Source of the DNA: Selenomonadaceae bacterium
GTDB taxonomy: Bacteria > Bacillota > Negativicutes > Selenomonadales > Selenomonadaceae
DNA: 41,702 nt
Reading direction: 5' to 3'
Assembly: GCA_017614505.1 (NCBI GenBank)
Contig: JAGABT010000009.1
Location: 1-41,702, forward strand
The notes under the pieces were generated by a model. The model saw only the letters and a program-made list of their open reading frames with translations, did not search any database and was not told the DNA's origin. Positions 1-7,757 of the stretch are shown piece by piece (position 1 is the stretch's first letter; the number at the start of each line of letters is the position of its first letter). The position numbers were made by a program, and so were the translations under genes.

Positions 1-51
1 CTAAATCCGATTTGTCAAGCCCCCTGCAAAAAAAATTTTTTTAAGCTGAAA

Positions 52-152
52 GAGGCCGCCCAAGGACGGGCGGCCGCCCGCGCCATTCGCCGGATGCGAA
101 TGCAGCGGGCTGGCTTTCTTTGTAACTTTCTTTCTCCACAGAAAGAAAGTTA
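52..152 (-). repeat. three-hairpin intergenic repeat, copy 1
   Basis: First of five related elements. It contains the inverted repeat GGCCGCCC/GGGCGGCC, a middle arm built on CCGGATGCGAA, and a perfect TAACTTTCTTTCT/AGAAAGAAAGTTA hairpin, in the same orientation as copies 2 and 3. The T-run on the minus strand is weak and interrupted here, so terminator function is less clear than in the other copies. The first 50 bases of the window show no gene that can be called. Confidence 0.8.
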
Positions 153-197
153 ATCCTAAATGAAATTTATGCACTAAAAAAATTTTCGGCGAAGCAC

Positions 198-226
198 TTG
201 CTTTTTTCAGAAAGACCTGATATAAT
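198..226 (+). promoter_or_regulatory. sigma-A promoter of tRNA-Pro
   Basis: TTGCTT (198-203) and TATAAT (221-226) are separated by 17 bases and sit 12 bases before the tRNA. Confidence 0.8.
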
Positions 227-238
227 CACCAGCGTTTA

Positions 239-312
239 CGGGATGTAGCACAGTTTGGTAGCGCGCATCGTTCGGGACGATGAGGTCGCAGGTTCAAATC
301 CTGTCATCCCGA
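239..312 (+). tRNA. tRNA-Pro (anticodon CGG)
   Basis: A full cloverleaf can be drawn. The acceptor stem is CGGGATG (239-245) with CATCCCG (305-311), discriminator A. The anticodon stem CATCG/CGATG carries loop TTCGGGA, giving anticodon CGG that reads codon CCG. The T-arm contains GTTCAAAT. CCA is not encoded. It has its own promoter and a terminator right behind it, so it is a single-gene transcription unit. Confidence 0.95.
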
Positions 313-321
313 TTAAATTTC

Positions 322-348
322 AGCCCTTCCGCAGCGAGGGGCTTTTTT
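322..348 (+). terminator. Rho-independent terminator after tRNA-Pro
   Basis: AGCCCTTC and GAGGGGCT form a stem around a short loop, followed by TTTTTT. The same hairpin lies at the 3' end of the convergent minus-strand gene. Confidence 0.8.
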
Positions 349-1549
349 AGTGCCGCAAATTCAGCATTCGCATTGAGTTCATAAAAACTAAAACCACCGT
401 CGCTGAGACGCCAGCCGCCGCAAATTCGGGACTGAACGGGAACGGCGGCTCGTCCAAAAGCGTCGTTAGCGCCGCGCCAACAAGCGCCAGCCACGCCAGC
501 ACCGATACCCACCGATTTATTTTTATCAGCTTGACCGCGTACAGCGCAATTTCCCGCAGCGTGAAAAATTTGTCCGGCTCAGAAATTTTAAAATCCACTT
601 CGTCGCCGCCGTCAAATTTATTTTCTTCCTCCGCGAATTTGTCACTCAAAAAAACTGACACATCGCCCGCGAACAGCGATGGCATATCCCTTTGCTCGCT
701 GCCAAGCACCGCCACGACCTGCTTTTTCGCACGCAATATCTGCACTTCCCGCGCCTTATCTTCCGGCTGAAGTGCCGCCCGCAATACGTCCACGCTTAAC
801 CGCTGCGCTAAATTTTTCGCCGTCAGTTCGTTCGTCGCCGTCAAAACCGCCGTCTCCAGCTCGTTCCGCTTGAGTATCGAGAAAAAACTTTTCATTTCCG
901 GATTAACTTCGTCCTTCAGCGCGATAATCCCGCGCGAAACATTTCCAATGCTGACAACCAGCGGCGTCTTGCCTTCCTCCGCCAGTTTCCTAACTTTATC
1001 GTAAATCAACCCGCTTACCGAAACGCCTCGGCTTTTAATCCATTCCGCCGTCCCTACTCGAACCGGCACGTCATTTATCACCGCTTCCACGCCGCAGCAA
1101 GGAATTTCACTGAACGCCGCCACGCGCTGTATCTTCAGCCGCCGTCCCAGCGCCTCTTTGTAAATCGCCCGCCCCAGTTCGTGCGTCGCGTCCTGCTCCA
1201 CTGACGCCGCGTAGCTCAAAAGCATTAAATCCGTCCCGCCTTCGGGAATTATATCCGTCACCGAAAATTTTCCCGTCGTCACAAATTCATTCAGCGGCGT
1301 CGCAACCGTGTTCACTTCGCTCAGCAGCTGTATCGCCCGCGAATTTTGCACCGCTATTCCTGACGACTTCAAAACCCGCTTCGTGAATTGTATCACCAGA
1401 AATTTCGACAGCCACAGGCAAATCGGCACCGCCGCTATGAAGACCGTCAGCCCCGCCGCTATCGCCGCTTCCTCGCCGCGCAGGAAAAATGTATTCACTG
1501 TCACTATGCTTGTCGCCAGCACTTCCAGCAGGAAAAATATCTTTGTCAT
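347..1549 (-). CDS. degenerate P1B-type ATPase paralogue (pseudoenzyme)
   Basis: The 400-residue product aligns by eye along the second half of a heavy-metal P-type ATPase. Visible landmarks are two N-terminal membrane segments, a phosphorylation/nucleotide-binding region containing HELGRAI (family: HPLGRAI) and VRVGTAEW, the PEDKA segment, and two C-terminal membrane segments. Every catalytic motif is changed: the DKTGT position reads PLNEF (Asp replaced by Pro), TGDN reads TATN, GDGxNDxPAL reads GSEQRDMPSL, and the intramembrane CPC position reads VPIC. The reading frame is open throughout. The metal-binding, actuator and first membrane domains are absent. ATG 1549 is preferred to the upstream GTG because AGGTGAGG lies 6 bases before it. 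Catalysis is very unlikely; a partner or regulatory role is only a guess. Confidence 0.8.
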   Translation of the reverse strand: MTKIFFLLEVLATSIVTVNTFFLRGEEAAIAAGLTVFIAAVPICLWLSKFLVIQFTKRVLKSSGIAVQNSRAIQLLSEVNTVATPLNEFVTTGKFSVTDIIPEGGTDLMLLSYAASVEQDATHELGRAIYKEALGRRLKIQRVAAFSEIPCCGVEAVINDVPVRVGTAEWIKSRGVSVSGLIYDKVRKLAEEGKTPLVVSIGNVSRGIIALKDEVNPEMKSFFSILKRNELETAVLTATNELTAKNLAQRLSVDVLRAALQPEDKAREVQILRAKKQVVAVLGSEQRDMPSLFAGDVSVFLSDKFAEEENKFDGGDEVDFKISEPDKFFTLREIALYAVKLIKINRWVSVLAWLALVGAALTTLLDEPPFPFSPEFAAAGVSATVVLVFMNSMRMLNLRH

Positions 1550-1599
1550 CGACAACCTCACCTGTTTTTTTTCTGGAAATTATAACACGAAAATTTTTG

Positions 1600-1628
1600 T
1601 TGACAACCGCGCCAACTTTGTTTATAAT
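1600..1628 (+). promoter_or_regulatory. sigma-A promoter of tRNA-Asn
   Basis: Consensus TTGACA (1600-1605), 17-base spacer, consensus TATAAT (1623-1628), 13 bases before the tRNA. Confidence 0.9.
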
Positions 1629-1641
1629 TCGTGATGGTTAT

Positions 1642-1714
1642 TCCTCGGTAGCTCAGTCGGTAGAGCACCTGACTGTTAATCAGGGAGTCACTGGTTCGAG
1701 TCCAGTTCGGGGAG
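1642..1714 (+). tRNA. tRNA-Asn (anticodon GTT)
   Basis: Acceptor TCCTCGG pairs with TCGGGGA including G-U pairs, discriminator G. The anticodon stem CCTGA/TCAGG holds loop CTGTTAA, anticodon GTT. T-arm ACTGG/CCAGT with TTCGAGT. No encoded CCA. Confidence 0.95.
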
Positions 1715-1725
1715 CTGAATTTTTG

Positions 1726-1753
1726 AAGGCTGTGTTGATTCGCAGCCTTTTTT
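1726..1753 (+). terminator. terminator after tRNA-Asn
   Basis: AAGGCTG and CAGCCTT form a perfect 7-bp stem around a 10-base loop, followed by T residues. It covers the possible TTG start at 1752 and so supports ATG 1767 as the trmK start. Confidence 0.85.
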
Positions 1754-1766
1754 GCGTGGTGATATT

Positions 1767-2414
1767 ATGATTGATTCTCGAATCAGCGCGATAATTAATT
1801 TCGTGCCAGAAAACAGCCGCGTCGCTGACATTGGCGCCGACCACGGCTATCTGGCGATTGAACTCGCTCAAAGCGGGCGCGCCAGTTTCGTCGTGGCAAG
1901 CGATAAAAATCAGGGTCCCCTCGACGCCGCTAAAAAAAATATCGCCGCTGCCGGTCTCCAAAATATCATTGAAGCTCGGCTCGGCGACGGCTTGCAAGTC
2001 CTGCGCGAAGGCGAAGTTGATACAATCTGCATTGCCGGTATGGGCGGCGCTTTAATCGTAGAAATTCTTGCCGCCGCGCCGGAAATTCTCGCCGGTACTG
2101 AAAATCTTATTCTTCAGCCCATGAACGCCAGCGATAAAGTCCGCGCGTGGCTCAGCGCTAACGACTTGTTTCATCAGACGGCGCTTGCTGAGGTCGCCGG
2201 TATCATTTACGAAATTATCAGCGCGGCGAAAATTCCTGCAACTTCAACGCCAAAATCATCCGCGCTGGCAGAAAAATTCACGGCGCAGAAAATTTCGAAG
2301 CTGGAAAAAATCTTAGCGGAAATGTCAAAAAGCACGGCGGCAGTTCAGACGCCGAAATTCGCGCAACTTCAGGCGGAACTCGTGCGGCTGAAAGATTCGC
2401 TGAAGCAACAGTAA
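1767..2414 (+). CDS. trmK: tRNA (adenine22-N1)-methyltransferase TrmK
   Basis: A 215-residue Rossmann-type methyltransferase that would methylate N1 of A22 in tRNA using SAM. Motif I reads ADIGADHGYLAIELA near the N-terminus, as in the TrmK/YqfN family. A conserved GMGG follows, then the LILQPM segment where other methyltransferases carry the catalytic motif. The C-terminal part is helical, as in family members. ATG 1767 is preceded by GGTGAT. The 3' end overlaps convergent thiN by 46 bases. In other Firmicutes trmK often sits near rpoD or a NIF3-like gene; here it follows tRNA-Asn. Confidence 0.9.
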   Translation: MIDSRISAIINFVPENSRVADIGADHGYLAIELAQSGRASFVVASDKNQGPLDAAKKNIAAAGLQNIIEARLGDGLQVLREGEVDTICIAGMGGALIVEILAAAPEILAGTENLILQPMNASDKVRAWLSANDLFHQTALAEVAGIIYEIISAAKIPATSTPKSSALAEKFTAQKISKLEKILAEMSKSTAAVQTPKFAQLQAELVRLKDSLKQQ

Positions 2415-3061
2415 ACCGCCAGAATCCCGCTGCCGACGCTGATTTGAACTTCGGAACTTTCGACGCGGTTGCTGACGGCGCTGGGGAAATTCTGCGCGAG
2501 CGTGGCGTTATCAAGCTCCCAGTGCACATTCTTAATCGTGACGCCGCGGCAAATTCCGCTCATCGGCAAAAGTGACAGCGCGAAGGGTTTGCTGAAAAAG
2601 TTCACGGTAACGCTCTCGCCGCCCCTGACGTAGAAAATAATTTCGCGCTCGTCCGCCAGAAAAATTTTGGCAGGAAAATGCGCGCAGGTGAAAATCGTGC
2701 TGAATGCGTGGTCGAATCTGCCGCCGAACGCGCCGGTGATAATCGCGGCGGAATTTTCGTCGACGAACTTCAAAGCCAGCTGCGTGTCCGTCAAATCCTT
2801 ATCGACAGGGTGACGCTCAACGGGAATTTTTTTGATTAGCGCCCAGCTGACGGCGGAACTTTCAGCGCTGTCAAAATCGCCAATCAGAATTTCCGGCAGA
2901 ATGTTCAGCGCGCGGCAAAGCTCAATTCCCCTGTCGACAGCAAAAATTTTCCTGCCCTGCGCGACGGTCTTAAACCAGTTGGAATCTGGAACGCGTCCAC
3001 CGGCTATGAACAAAATTTCGCGGCGGGGCGTGCTGAGAATTTCGCATTGCGGCAGGTTCAA
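2369..3061 (-). CDS. thiN: thiamine pyrophosphokinase
   Basis: Converts thiamine plus ATP to thiamine diphosphate. The 230-residue product shows the family landmarks FAVDRGIELCRAL, LIGDFDS, KDLTDTQLAL and TGAFGGRFDH, followed by a beta-rich C-terminal thiamine-binding region. TTG 3061 is chosen because GAGGTG lies 6 bases upstream. The frame is open further upstream, but that sequence has no family similarity and overlaps the neighbour's promoter. It is convergent with and overlaps trmK by 46 bases, which gives it a C-terminal tail of about 15 residues past the usual end. Confidence 0.9.
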   Translation of the reverse strand: MNLPQCEILSTPRREILFIAGGRVPDSNWFKTVAQGRKIFAVDRGIELCRALNILPEILIGDFDSAESSAVSWALIKKIPVERHPVDKDLTDTQLALKFVDENSAAIITGAFGGRFDHAFSTIFTCAHFPAKIFLADEREIIFYVRGGESVTVNFFSKPFALSLLPMSGICRGVTIKNVHWELDNATLAQNFPSAVSNRVESSEVQISVGSGILAVYCCFSESFSRTSSA

Positions 3062-3075
3062 AGTTTTCACCTCGT

Positions 3076-3104
3076 TTACAATTTTGGCGGGATTGGCTAT
3101 AATG
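3076..3104 (+). promoter_or_regulatory. sigma-A promoter of the 3136 gene
   Basis: TTTACA (3076-3081), 17-base spacer, TATAAT (3099-3104). It faces away from thiN, whose start lies 15 bases to the left. Confidence 0.8.
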
Positions 3105-3135
3105 GCGCTGAAAAAATTTTTGGCGGAGGGATTCG

Positions 3136-4290
3136 TTGGACGACTACACCTGGAACAAGAAAATCCGCGCGCGGCGGCGTCGCCGGAAAATTGAACGCGT
3201 GCTGGTGCTAAGCTGGCTGGCTGTGGCGCTGAGCTGCGCGATCTGGTATTACACAAGCTACACGAAGACGCCGAGCTACGCCGTTCACGAATTGCTGGCG
3301 GCAGTAGAGGCGGCGGACGTTGAAGATTTTAACCGGCGCGTCGACCTGACGGCAGTTACTACGCGCGCTTACGACGATTTGACCGGCGACCTGTTCAAAT
3401 ACGACACGCAAATTTCTACGAGCGACCGCCAGCTTTTTGAAAATTTTTACGTGCTGATTCGCCCGCAAATGTGTCAGGGTGCCGTCAAAGTTATCAACAC
3501 GCGCGTCGCTACCGGCGAATGGACTCTGCCCGAAGAAATTCTGAAAGGGCGCCAGCTCGGTATCGACTACGATTTGCTTTTGGAGCGCAGTCTGATTCGC
3601 CACACGTCAGTTACCGGCGTCAAAAATATCGAACACCTCGGCGAAAGTGCCGTGGCTGAAATTAACGTCGTGGAAGATTTTTCGCAGACGCCGTTCACGC
3701 TAAAGGTTACGCTGGAAAATTTCGGCGGGATAAGCTGGCAGGTCGGCAGCCGGACGTTTGAACTTTTCGGCGAGACGATTAAATTTCCTGGCTTGAGCTT
3801 CACGCTTGACGATAACGGCTGGAAAATCGTCAGCGTCGACAACTACAAAGAGTACCTCGAAACGCTGGCGCCGGTTCTGCAGCGCGATTTGGATAAATAC
3901 ATCGACGCAGCCGCCGAGATTGTCTACCGCTACAACGAAATTTTCCGCGCCGAGCAGAATGAATTTATCGTCCTGCAAAGAACGGGTGACGGTGAACGTG
4001 TTGTCAGCTTTATAAAAGAAAAAATAATTCCGACGCTGGAGGAGCGGCAGCGCGAACTGAACAAGGTCTCAATACCGAACGGCGCGCGGTATCTGGCGAA
4101 TTTACGTCATCAGTCGACGGAAACGACAATCCGAGCGTGGCAGTTCTACGCGCAGGGCGTGGCGGAAAATAATTCCGTGGCGTTCGAGACGGCGGAGAGC
4201 GTCCACAAACAGGAACTGATACTCGATCAGCGAATCGACGAAATTATACGAAACGCGGCAGTCGCGCGAAACTTGCCAGAATTACCATAA
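3136..4290 (+). CDS. membrane-anchored protein of unknown function
   Basis: 384 residues. A very basic N-terminus (RARRRRRK) precedes one membrane segment at about residues 20-42, so the remaining 340 residues are probably outside the cytoplasmic membrane. The extracellular part is mixed alpha/beta with a long helical C-terminal third rich in Glu and Gln. I do not recognise the family; the layout resembles DUF2939-like proteins but that is weak. The start is TTG with GGAGGG 5 bases upstream. It is a single-gene unit with its own promoter and ends at repeat copy 2. Confidence 0.75.
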   Translation: MDDYTWNKKIRARRRRRKIERVLVLSWLAVALSCAIWYYTSYTKTPSYAVHELLAAVEAADVEDFNRRVDLTAVTTRAYDDLTGDLFKYDTQISTSDRQLFENFYVLIRPQMCQGAVKVINTRVATGEWTLPEEILKGRQLGIDYDLLLERSLIRHTSVTGVKNIEHLGESAVAEINVVEDFSQTPFTLKVTLENFGGISWQVGSRTFELFGETIKFPGLSFTLDDNGWKIVSVDNYKEYLETLAPVLQRDLDKYIDAAAEIVYRYNEIFRAEQNEFIVLQRTGDGERVVSFIKEKIIPTLEERQRELNKVSIPNGARYLANLRHQSTETTIRAWQFYAQGVAENNSVAFETAESVHKQELILDQRIDEIIRNAAVARNLPELP

Positions 4291-4391
4291 AAAAGCCGCC
4301 CATGGACGGGCGGCCGCCCGCGCCATTCGCTGGATGCGAATGCAGCGGGCAATTTTCTTTGCCAGCGTTTCTTTTCCTAAAAGAAATGCTG
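4289..4391 (-). repeat. three-hairpin intergenic repeat, copy 2 (terminator of flagellar operon)
   Basis: On the minus strand the order is CAGCATTTCTTTT..AAAAGAAACGCTG, then GCAAAGAAA, then a GCCCGC..GCGGGC arm enclosing TTCGCATCCAGCGAA, then GCCGCCCGTCCATGGGCGGC followed by TTTTTT. The last hairpin is a textbook terminator for the minus-strand flagellar operon. Confidence 0.9.
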
Positions 4392-4406
4392 AATAAAAAA
4401 ATAAAA

Positions 4407-5033
4407 TTACAATCTCCGCTGCTGCCCGTCGAACATGATTTGAGTAATTTGCGCTGCCTGCAGTGGATCCATTTTGGCGAGAACCTGCCCCGCGTTAGAT
4501 TCGTCCATACGCTGTAGAATCAGCGCGACGGTATCGATATTCACGCTGTCAAGGGCTTTAGCGGCTTCCTCAGGGCTCATGTTGTCGTAAATCCGCGCGA
4601 GCTTGGTAATGCGCTTTTTCTCGGCGGCTTCGCGCTCAGCGATTTGTGCTTCGAGGTCTTTACGCGAAATTTTCACGTCTTTGGATTTTTTAGGCTCCGG
4701 CGCAGGTGCTGGCGGCGTAACTTCAGCGACGGCGGGCGGCAGCGTTTGCTCAGGCACGGGTTCCGGCTCAGGTTCTGGCTCCGGCTCAGGTTCCGGCCAC
4801 ACCACGCCTGCTGGCACTAAAAAATATTCAAACGGCTGATTCGCGCCGACCAGCGGCAGTTTGTAAAGCCCGACTTTCTGATTCGCCCATTCAATTTTTT
4901 CATCGACCTGCGAGCGCTGAACTACGTCGAAATGCACGCACGCTACCAGCGCGCCGACGCCCAGTAGAAGTAACACGAACAGCACGATAAAAAATGTGGC
5001 GATTCGCCGGAAAATGCTTTTTTTCTTAGCCAT
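4407..5033 (-). CDS. MotE/YlxF-like protein with MgtE-N-type domain
   Basis: 208 residues with a basic N-terminus, one membrane segment (about residues 10-33), and a linker containing a perfect Glu-Pro repeat (about residues 80-95). An Ala/Pro-rich stretch, a charged coiled-coil helix and a C-terminal MgtE-N-like domain follow (MSPEEAAKALDS, ILQRMDESNAGQVLAKMDP). This layout is typical of MotE-like flagellar stator chaperones and of YlxF in Bacillus flagellar operons. It is the last gene of the export operon, 11 bases after the transglycosylase gene, with a clear AGGAGG site. The rigid EP linker probably spans the envelope; this is inference. Confidence 0.75.
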   Translation of the reverse strand: MAKKKSIFRRIATFFIVLFVLLLLGVGALVACVHFDVVQRSQVDEKIEWANQKVGLYKLPLVGANQPFEYFLVPAGVVWPEPEPEPEPEPEPVPEQTLPPAVAEVTPPAPAPEPKKSKDVKISRKDLEAQIAEREAAEKKRITKLARIYDNMSPEEAAKALDSVNIDTVALILQRMDESNAGQVLAKMDPLQAAQITQIMFDGQQRRL

Positions 5034-5044
5034 GAAATTCCCTC

Positions 5045-5758
5045 CTAGTCAGCGTAAATATCCATGACGCGCCCGACGTAATTTTGAGTTTCGGCGTAGG
5101 GAGGCACGCCGCCATAATGCTGAACCGCGCCTGGACCAGAATTGTAAGCGGCGATAGCCTGCGTCAGGTTGCCTTCGAATTTGTCAAGCAGCTGGCGAAG
5201 GTAATGCGCGCCGCCGTAAATATTTTCGCGTTCATCGTAGGGATTGACGCCGAGATTCGCCGCAGTTTCCGGCATAAGCTGCATAACGCCAACCGCGCCG
5301 ACATTTGAAACCGCGCTTTGATCAATACCAGATTCGGCAGTTGCTATTGCGCGGACTAAATCTGAATCGACGCCGAATTTCCTCGCCGCCGCCTCGATAA
5401 TGCTATCGGTGCTTGCTCTGGGAACAATTTTCGTAGACTGCATGGGATTTTCAATCTGAAAATCTTCAGCCGCGTCAAAAGTAAAATCTGGCGCGGAATT
5501 TCTGGGCGGCTCGACAACCTGCGCGACTTCCGGCGTTTCAGAAACTTTCGCGGCGTCTACTACCGGCTGGCTTTCAAGAATTTTTAGAGCGTCGGTGTCG
5601 ACGGACTGAACTTTCTCAGCCTGCCGCGCAATTTCGCGTTCGAGCGTTGCCTGAAAGTCTCCGCCGATTTTAAAATTTTTCTCGATTGAGGCTATCCGCT
5701 GCTGAATTTCGTAGACGCGCGCCACCGATGAAATTTTCCCGATTGCGGATAAATTCAT
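5045..5758 (-). CDS. lytic transglycosylase (SLT domain), flagellar operon
   Basis: 237 residues. The C-terminal 110 residues form an SLT/lysozyme-like domain: catalytic Glu in ATAESGIDQ, then GVMQLMPETAANLGV and AIAAYNSGPGAV, as in MltE/Slt70 family 1. The N-terminal half is helical and charged with no signal peptide, so export may go through the flagellar system, as suggested for other flagellum-linked transglycosylases. Position between fliJ and the MotE-like gene suggests it opens peptidoglycan for flagellar assembly. It starts 15 bases after fliJ with a GGGG site. Confidence 0.85.
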   Translation of the reverse strand: MNLSAIGKISSVARVYEIQQRIASIEKNFKIGGDFQATLEREIARQAEKVQSVDTDALKILESQPVVDAAKVSETPEVAQVVEPPRNSAPDFTFDAAEDFQIENPMQSTKIVPRASTDSIIEAAARKFGVDSDLVRAIATAESGIDQSAVSNVGAVGVMQLMPETAANLGVNPYDERENIYGGAHYLRQLLDKFEGNLTQAIAAYNSGPGAVQHYGGVPPYAETQNYVGRVMDIYAD

Positions 5759-5773
5759 TCAAAAATCCCCTTT

Positions 5774-6223
5774 CTAATTCTGCCGCGCGTGGAGCTGCAG
5801 TCCAATTTCGTCCAAAAATTTCTGCTCCTCCGCCAGCGCTTCTTCGTTGTATTCGCGCAGGCGCTTTTCCTTGAGCTGCTCAATACTCTTGAGGTACGTC
5901 ATAATTTCCATGAGCTTTTTCAGCTTCTGCTGCCGCTCCTGCATCGTTTTCAGAATCAGCTGCTGCTGCTGCTCAATCTGCTCGCGCTTCCAGTTGAAAT
6001 AATTGTTATACGTCATGACCGTGTTAATCGTCACCGTTCGCCCGACGCCCGTCAGCTCGGAATATTCCTGCTGCCCCGCCTGCAGTTCCTGCAAAAATTT
6101 CTGCAGTTGTTCACGGTGCGATTCGAGCCTGCGCGAAACTTCAGCGAAAACCATTTCAGCATCGTCGCGTTTGCGCCGCGTGACCTTCAATAATGTTTCG
6201 AGTTGGAATTTAAATTTCTTCAT
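5774..6223 (-). CDS. fliJ: flagellar export protein FliJ
   Basis: 149 residues, almost entirely charged coiled-coil helix, beginning MKKFKFQLETLLKV, the usual FliJ N-terminal pattern. FliJ acts as the central stalk that activates the FliI ATPase and escorts chaperones. ATG 6223 lies inside the end of the small ORF 6210-6305 (14-base overlap). It has only a weak ribosome site (GGA), so translation is probably coupled to that small ORF. Confidence 0.85.
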   Translation of the reverse strand: MKKFKFQLETLLKVTRRKRDDAEMVFAEVSRRLESHREQLQKFLQELQAGQQEYSELTGVGRTVTINTVMTYNNYFNWKREQIEQQQQLILKTMQERQQKLKKLMEIMTYLKSIEQLKEKRLREYNEEALAEEQKFLDEIGLQLHARQN

Positions 6224-6305
6224 GGCTGAAATTCCAGACGCCAAAGTTATCCGGCGCAACGTGCGTGGGCAGATAAAATTCGCCGTTCAGCTTAGCGCTG
6301 TCCAT
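6210..6305 (-). CDS. tiny ORF upstream of fliJ, duplicate A
   Basis: 31 codons starting M-D-S-A-K-L-N-G-E-F-Y-L. The ATG at 6305 has GGCGGTGAT a few bases upstream. It shares its first dozen codons almost exactly with duplicate B (6318-6416) and ends 14 bases inside fliJ. It may be a real microprotein or a translational coupler that delivers ribosomes to fliJ. No family recognised. Confidence 0.45.
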   Translation of the reverse strand: MDSAKLNGEFYLPTHVAPDNFGVWNFSHEEI

Positions 6306-6458
6306 AAAATCACCGCCTCAAATTTTTCCGCTAATGGCAATCAGCTTTTTTGATAATGACGTCCAGAAAGGGTCGACGCGCAGATAAAATTCGCCGTTCA
6401 GTTTCGCGCAATCCATAAAATCACCGCCTCAAATTTTTCCGCTAATGGCTATAAGTTT
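6268..6458 (-). repeat. 111-bp tandem duplication at the fliI 3' end
   Basis: Bases about 6270-6347 and 6381-6458 are near-identical direct repeats offset by 111 bases (37 codons). Each copy holds a KKLIAISGKI-stop coding end, a GGCGGTGATTTTATGG start site, and the first codons of a tiny ORF. The right-hand copy is the true end of fliI. Confidence 0.9.
6318..6416 (-). CDS. tiny ORF after fliI, duplicate B (chimaera with fliI 3' end)
   Basis: 32 codons. The first 12 (M-D-C-A-K-L-N-G-E-F-Y-L) match duplicate A and the last 10 (KKLIAISGKI) match the C-terminus of FliI. ATG 6416 follows the fliI stop by 12 bases, with GGCGGTGAT between. It is the product of the 111-bp tandem duplication. Expression is plausible from its site and operon position; function is unknown. 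Confidence 0.45.
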   Translation of the reverse strand: MDCAKLNGEFYLRVDPFWTSLSKKLIAISGKI

Positions 6459-7757
6459 TTTCTGAGTGTCCTCGTAGTTGTCGACCTCGAAAATCCCCTG
6501 ACAGAGAAACTGGTTAATCGCGTCGATTTTGGCAATGGCGGCGTCAATGCGCTTGCTGGAACCCTTGACGTAAGCGCCAATGTGAATCAAATCTTCGGCG
6601 TCGCGGTAAGTCGCCATTAAAGCGCGCATATTCTGCGCCGCCTGCAGATGTTCGGGCGAAACGACTTCATTCATGACGCGGCTGACGCTTCCCAAAACAT
6701 CAATCGCCGGAAAATGATTCTGCGCGGCGATATTCCTGTCCAGAACTATGTGACCGTCGAGAATCGAACGCACTGCGTCAGCGATTGGCTCGTTCATATC
6801 GTCGCCGTCAACCAGCACGGTATAAATGCCGGTAATTGAGCCGCTGTTACTCGTACCGGCGCGCTCCAGAAGTTTAGGCAGCAGTGCAAAGACCGAAGGC
6901 GTATATCCGCGCGTTGCAGGTGGCTCGCCAACTGTCAAGCCGACTTCGCGCTGAGCCATTGCAAAACGCGTCACCGAATCCATCATCAAAATCACGCGGT
7001 GCCCTTCGTCGCGAAAATATTCAGCTATCGCCGTGGCAGTCATTGCGCCCTTGATTCTGACAAGCGCCGGCTGATCCGAAGTCGCTACGACTACGACCGA
7101 GCGTTTCAAACCGGCTTCGCCCAAATCCCGCTCGATAAAATCCCGCACTTCGCGCCCGCGTTCGCCAACCAGCGCGATAACGCTAATGTCAGCCTCGGTG
7201 TTGCGCGCTATCATTGAAAGGAGCGTCGATTTGCCAACGCCGGAGCCCGCCATAATTCCAATGCGCTGCCCGTCGCCCAAAGTCATTAAGCCATCGATAG
7301 CGCGAACGCCAACGTAAAGCGATTCGGTGATTCGCGGTCTTTCAAGCGGCGGCGGCGGCGGAGCTGTCAGCGGGTATTCCAGCTTCGACAGAATTTCGCC
7401 CTTGCCGTCCATTGGATTTCCTAAGCCGTCGAGCACGCGCCCCAGCAGTTCGTCGCCAACTTTTACCTGCAGTGTTTTCTGCGCCGCGAGAACTTCACAG
7501 CCTGGTCCTACGCCCTGCATATCGCCAATCGGCATGAGCATAACCTTGCCTTCGCGAAACCCCACGACTTCCGCCGGAATTGGCGCCAGCTCAGAATTTT
7601 TCGGGTAAACGTAGCACAGCTCGCCGACGCTGACAGTTGGTCCCGCGCTCTCAATGACAAGCCCGACAACCTGCGTAACCTTGCCGGTGAGCTTGACAGT
7701 TTTAACTTCAGAAATCGCCTCAGTCAGCCGACTCAAATCGATTGTGTTTTTAATCAT
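6429..7757 (-). CDS. fliI: flagellum-specific ATPase FliI
   Basis: 442 residues, the normal size for FliI. It energises the flagellar type III export apparatus at the cytoplasmic face. The Walker A loop GIMAGSGVGKSTLL is at about residues 165-178 and the Walker B region VILMMDSVTRFAMAQREVGL near 250. The FliI/YscN signatures GEPPATRGYTPSVF and VDGDDMNEPIADAVRSILDG follow. ATG 7757 has GGAG upstream and overlaps the PIN gene stop as ATGA, so its translation is coupled to the toxin-like gene. Its 3' end is duplicated downstream. Confidence 0.97.
   Translation of the reverse strand: MIKNTIDLSRLTEAISEVKTVKLTGKVTQVVGLVIESAGPTVSVGELCYVYPKNSELAPIPAEVVGFREGKVMLMPIGDMQGVGPGCEVLAAQKTLQVKVGDELLGRVLDGLGNPMDGKGEILSKLEYPLTAPPPPPLERPRITESLYVGVRAIDGLMTLGDGQRIGIMAGSGVGKSTLLSMIARNTEADISVIALVGERGREVRDFIERDLGEAGLKRSVVVVATSDQPALVRIKGAMTATAIAEYFRDEGHRVILMMDSVTRFAMAQREVGLTVGEPPATRGYTPSVFALLPKLLERAGTSNSGSITGIYTVLVDGDDMNEPIADAVRSILDGHIVLDRNIAAQNHFPAIDVLGSVSRVMNEVVSPEHLQAAQNMRALMATYRDAEDLIHIGAYVKGSSKRIDAAIAKIDAINQFLCQGIFEVDNYEDTQKKLIAISGKI

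Noticed and set aside
4740..4800. Glu-Pro codon repeat in the MotE-like gene as a slippage locus
   Set aside because: The repeat unit is six bases with synonymous variation, so length change would keep frame; more likely a rigid linker.
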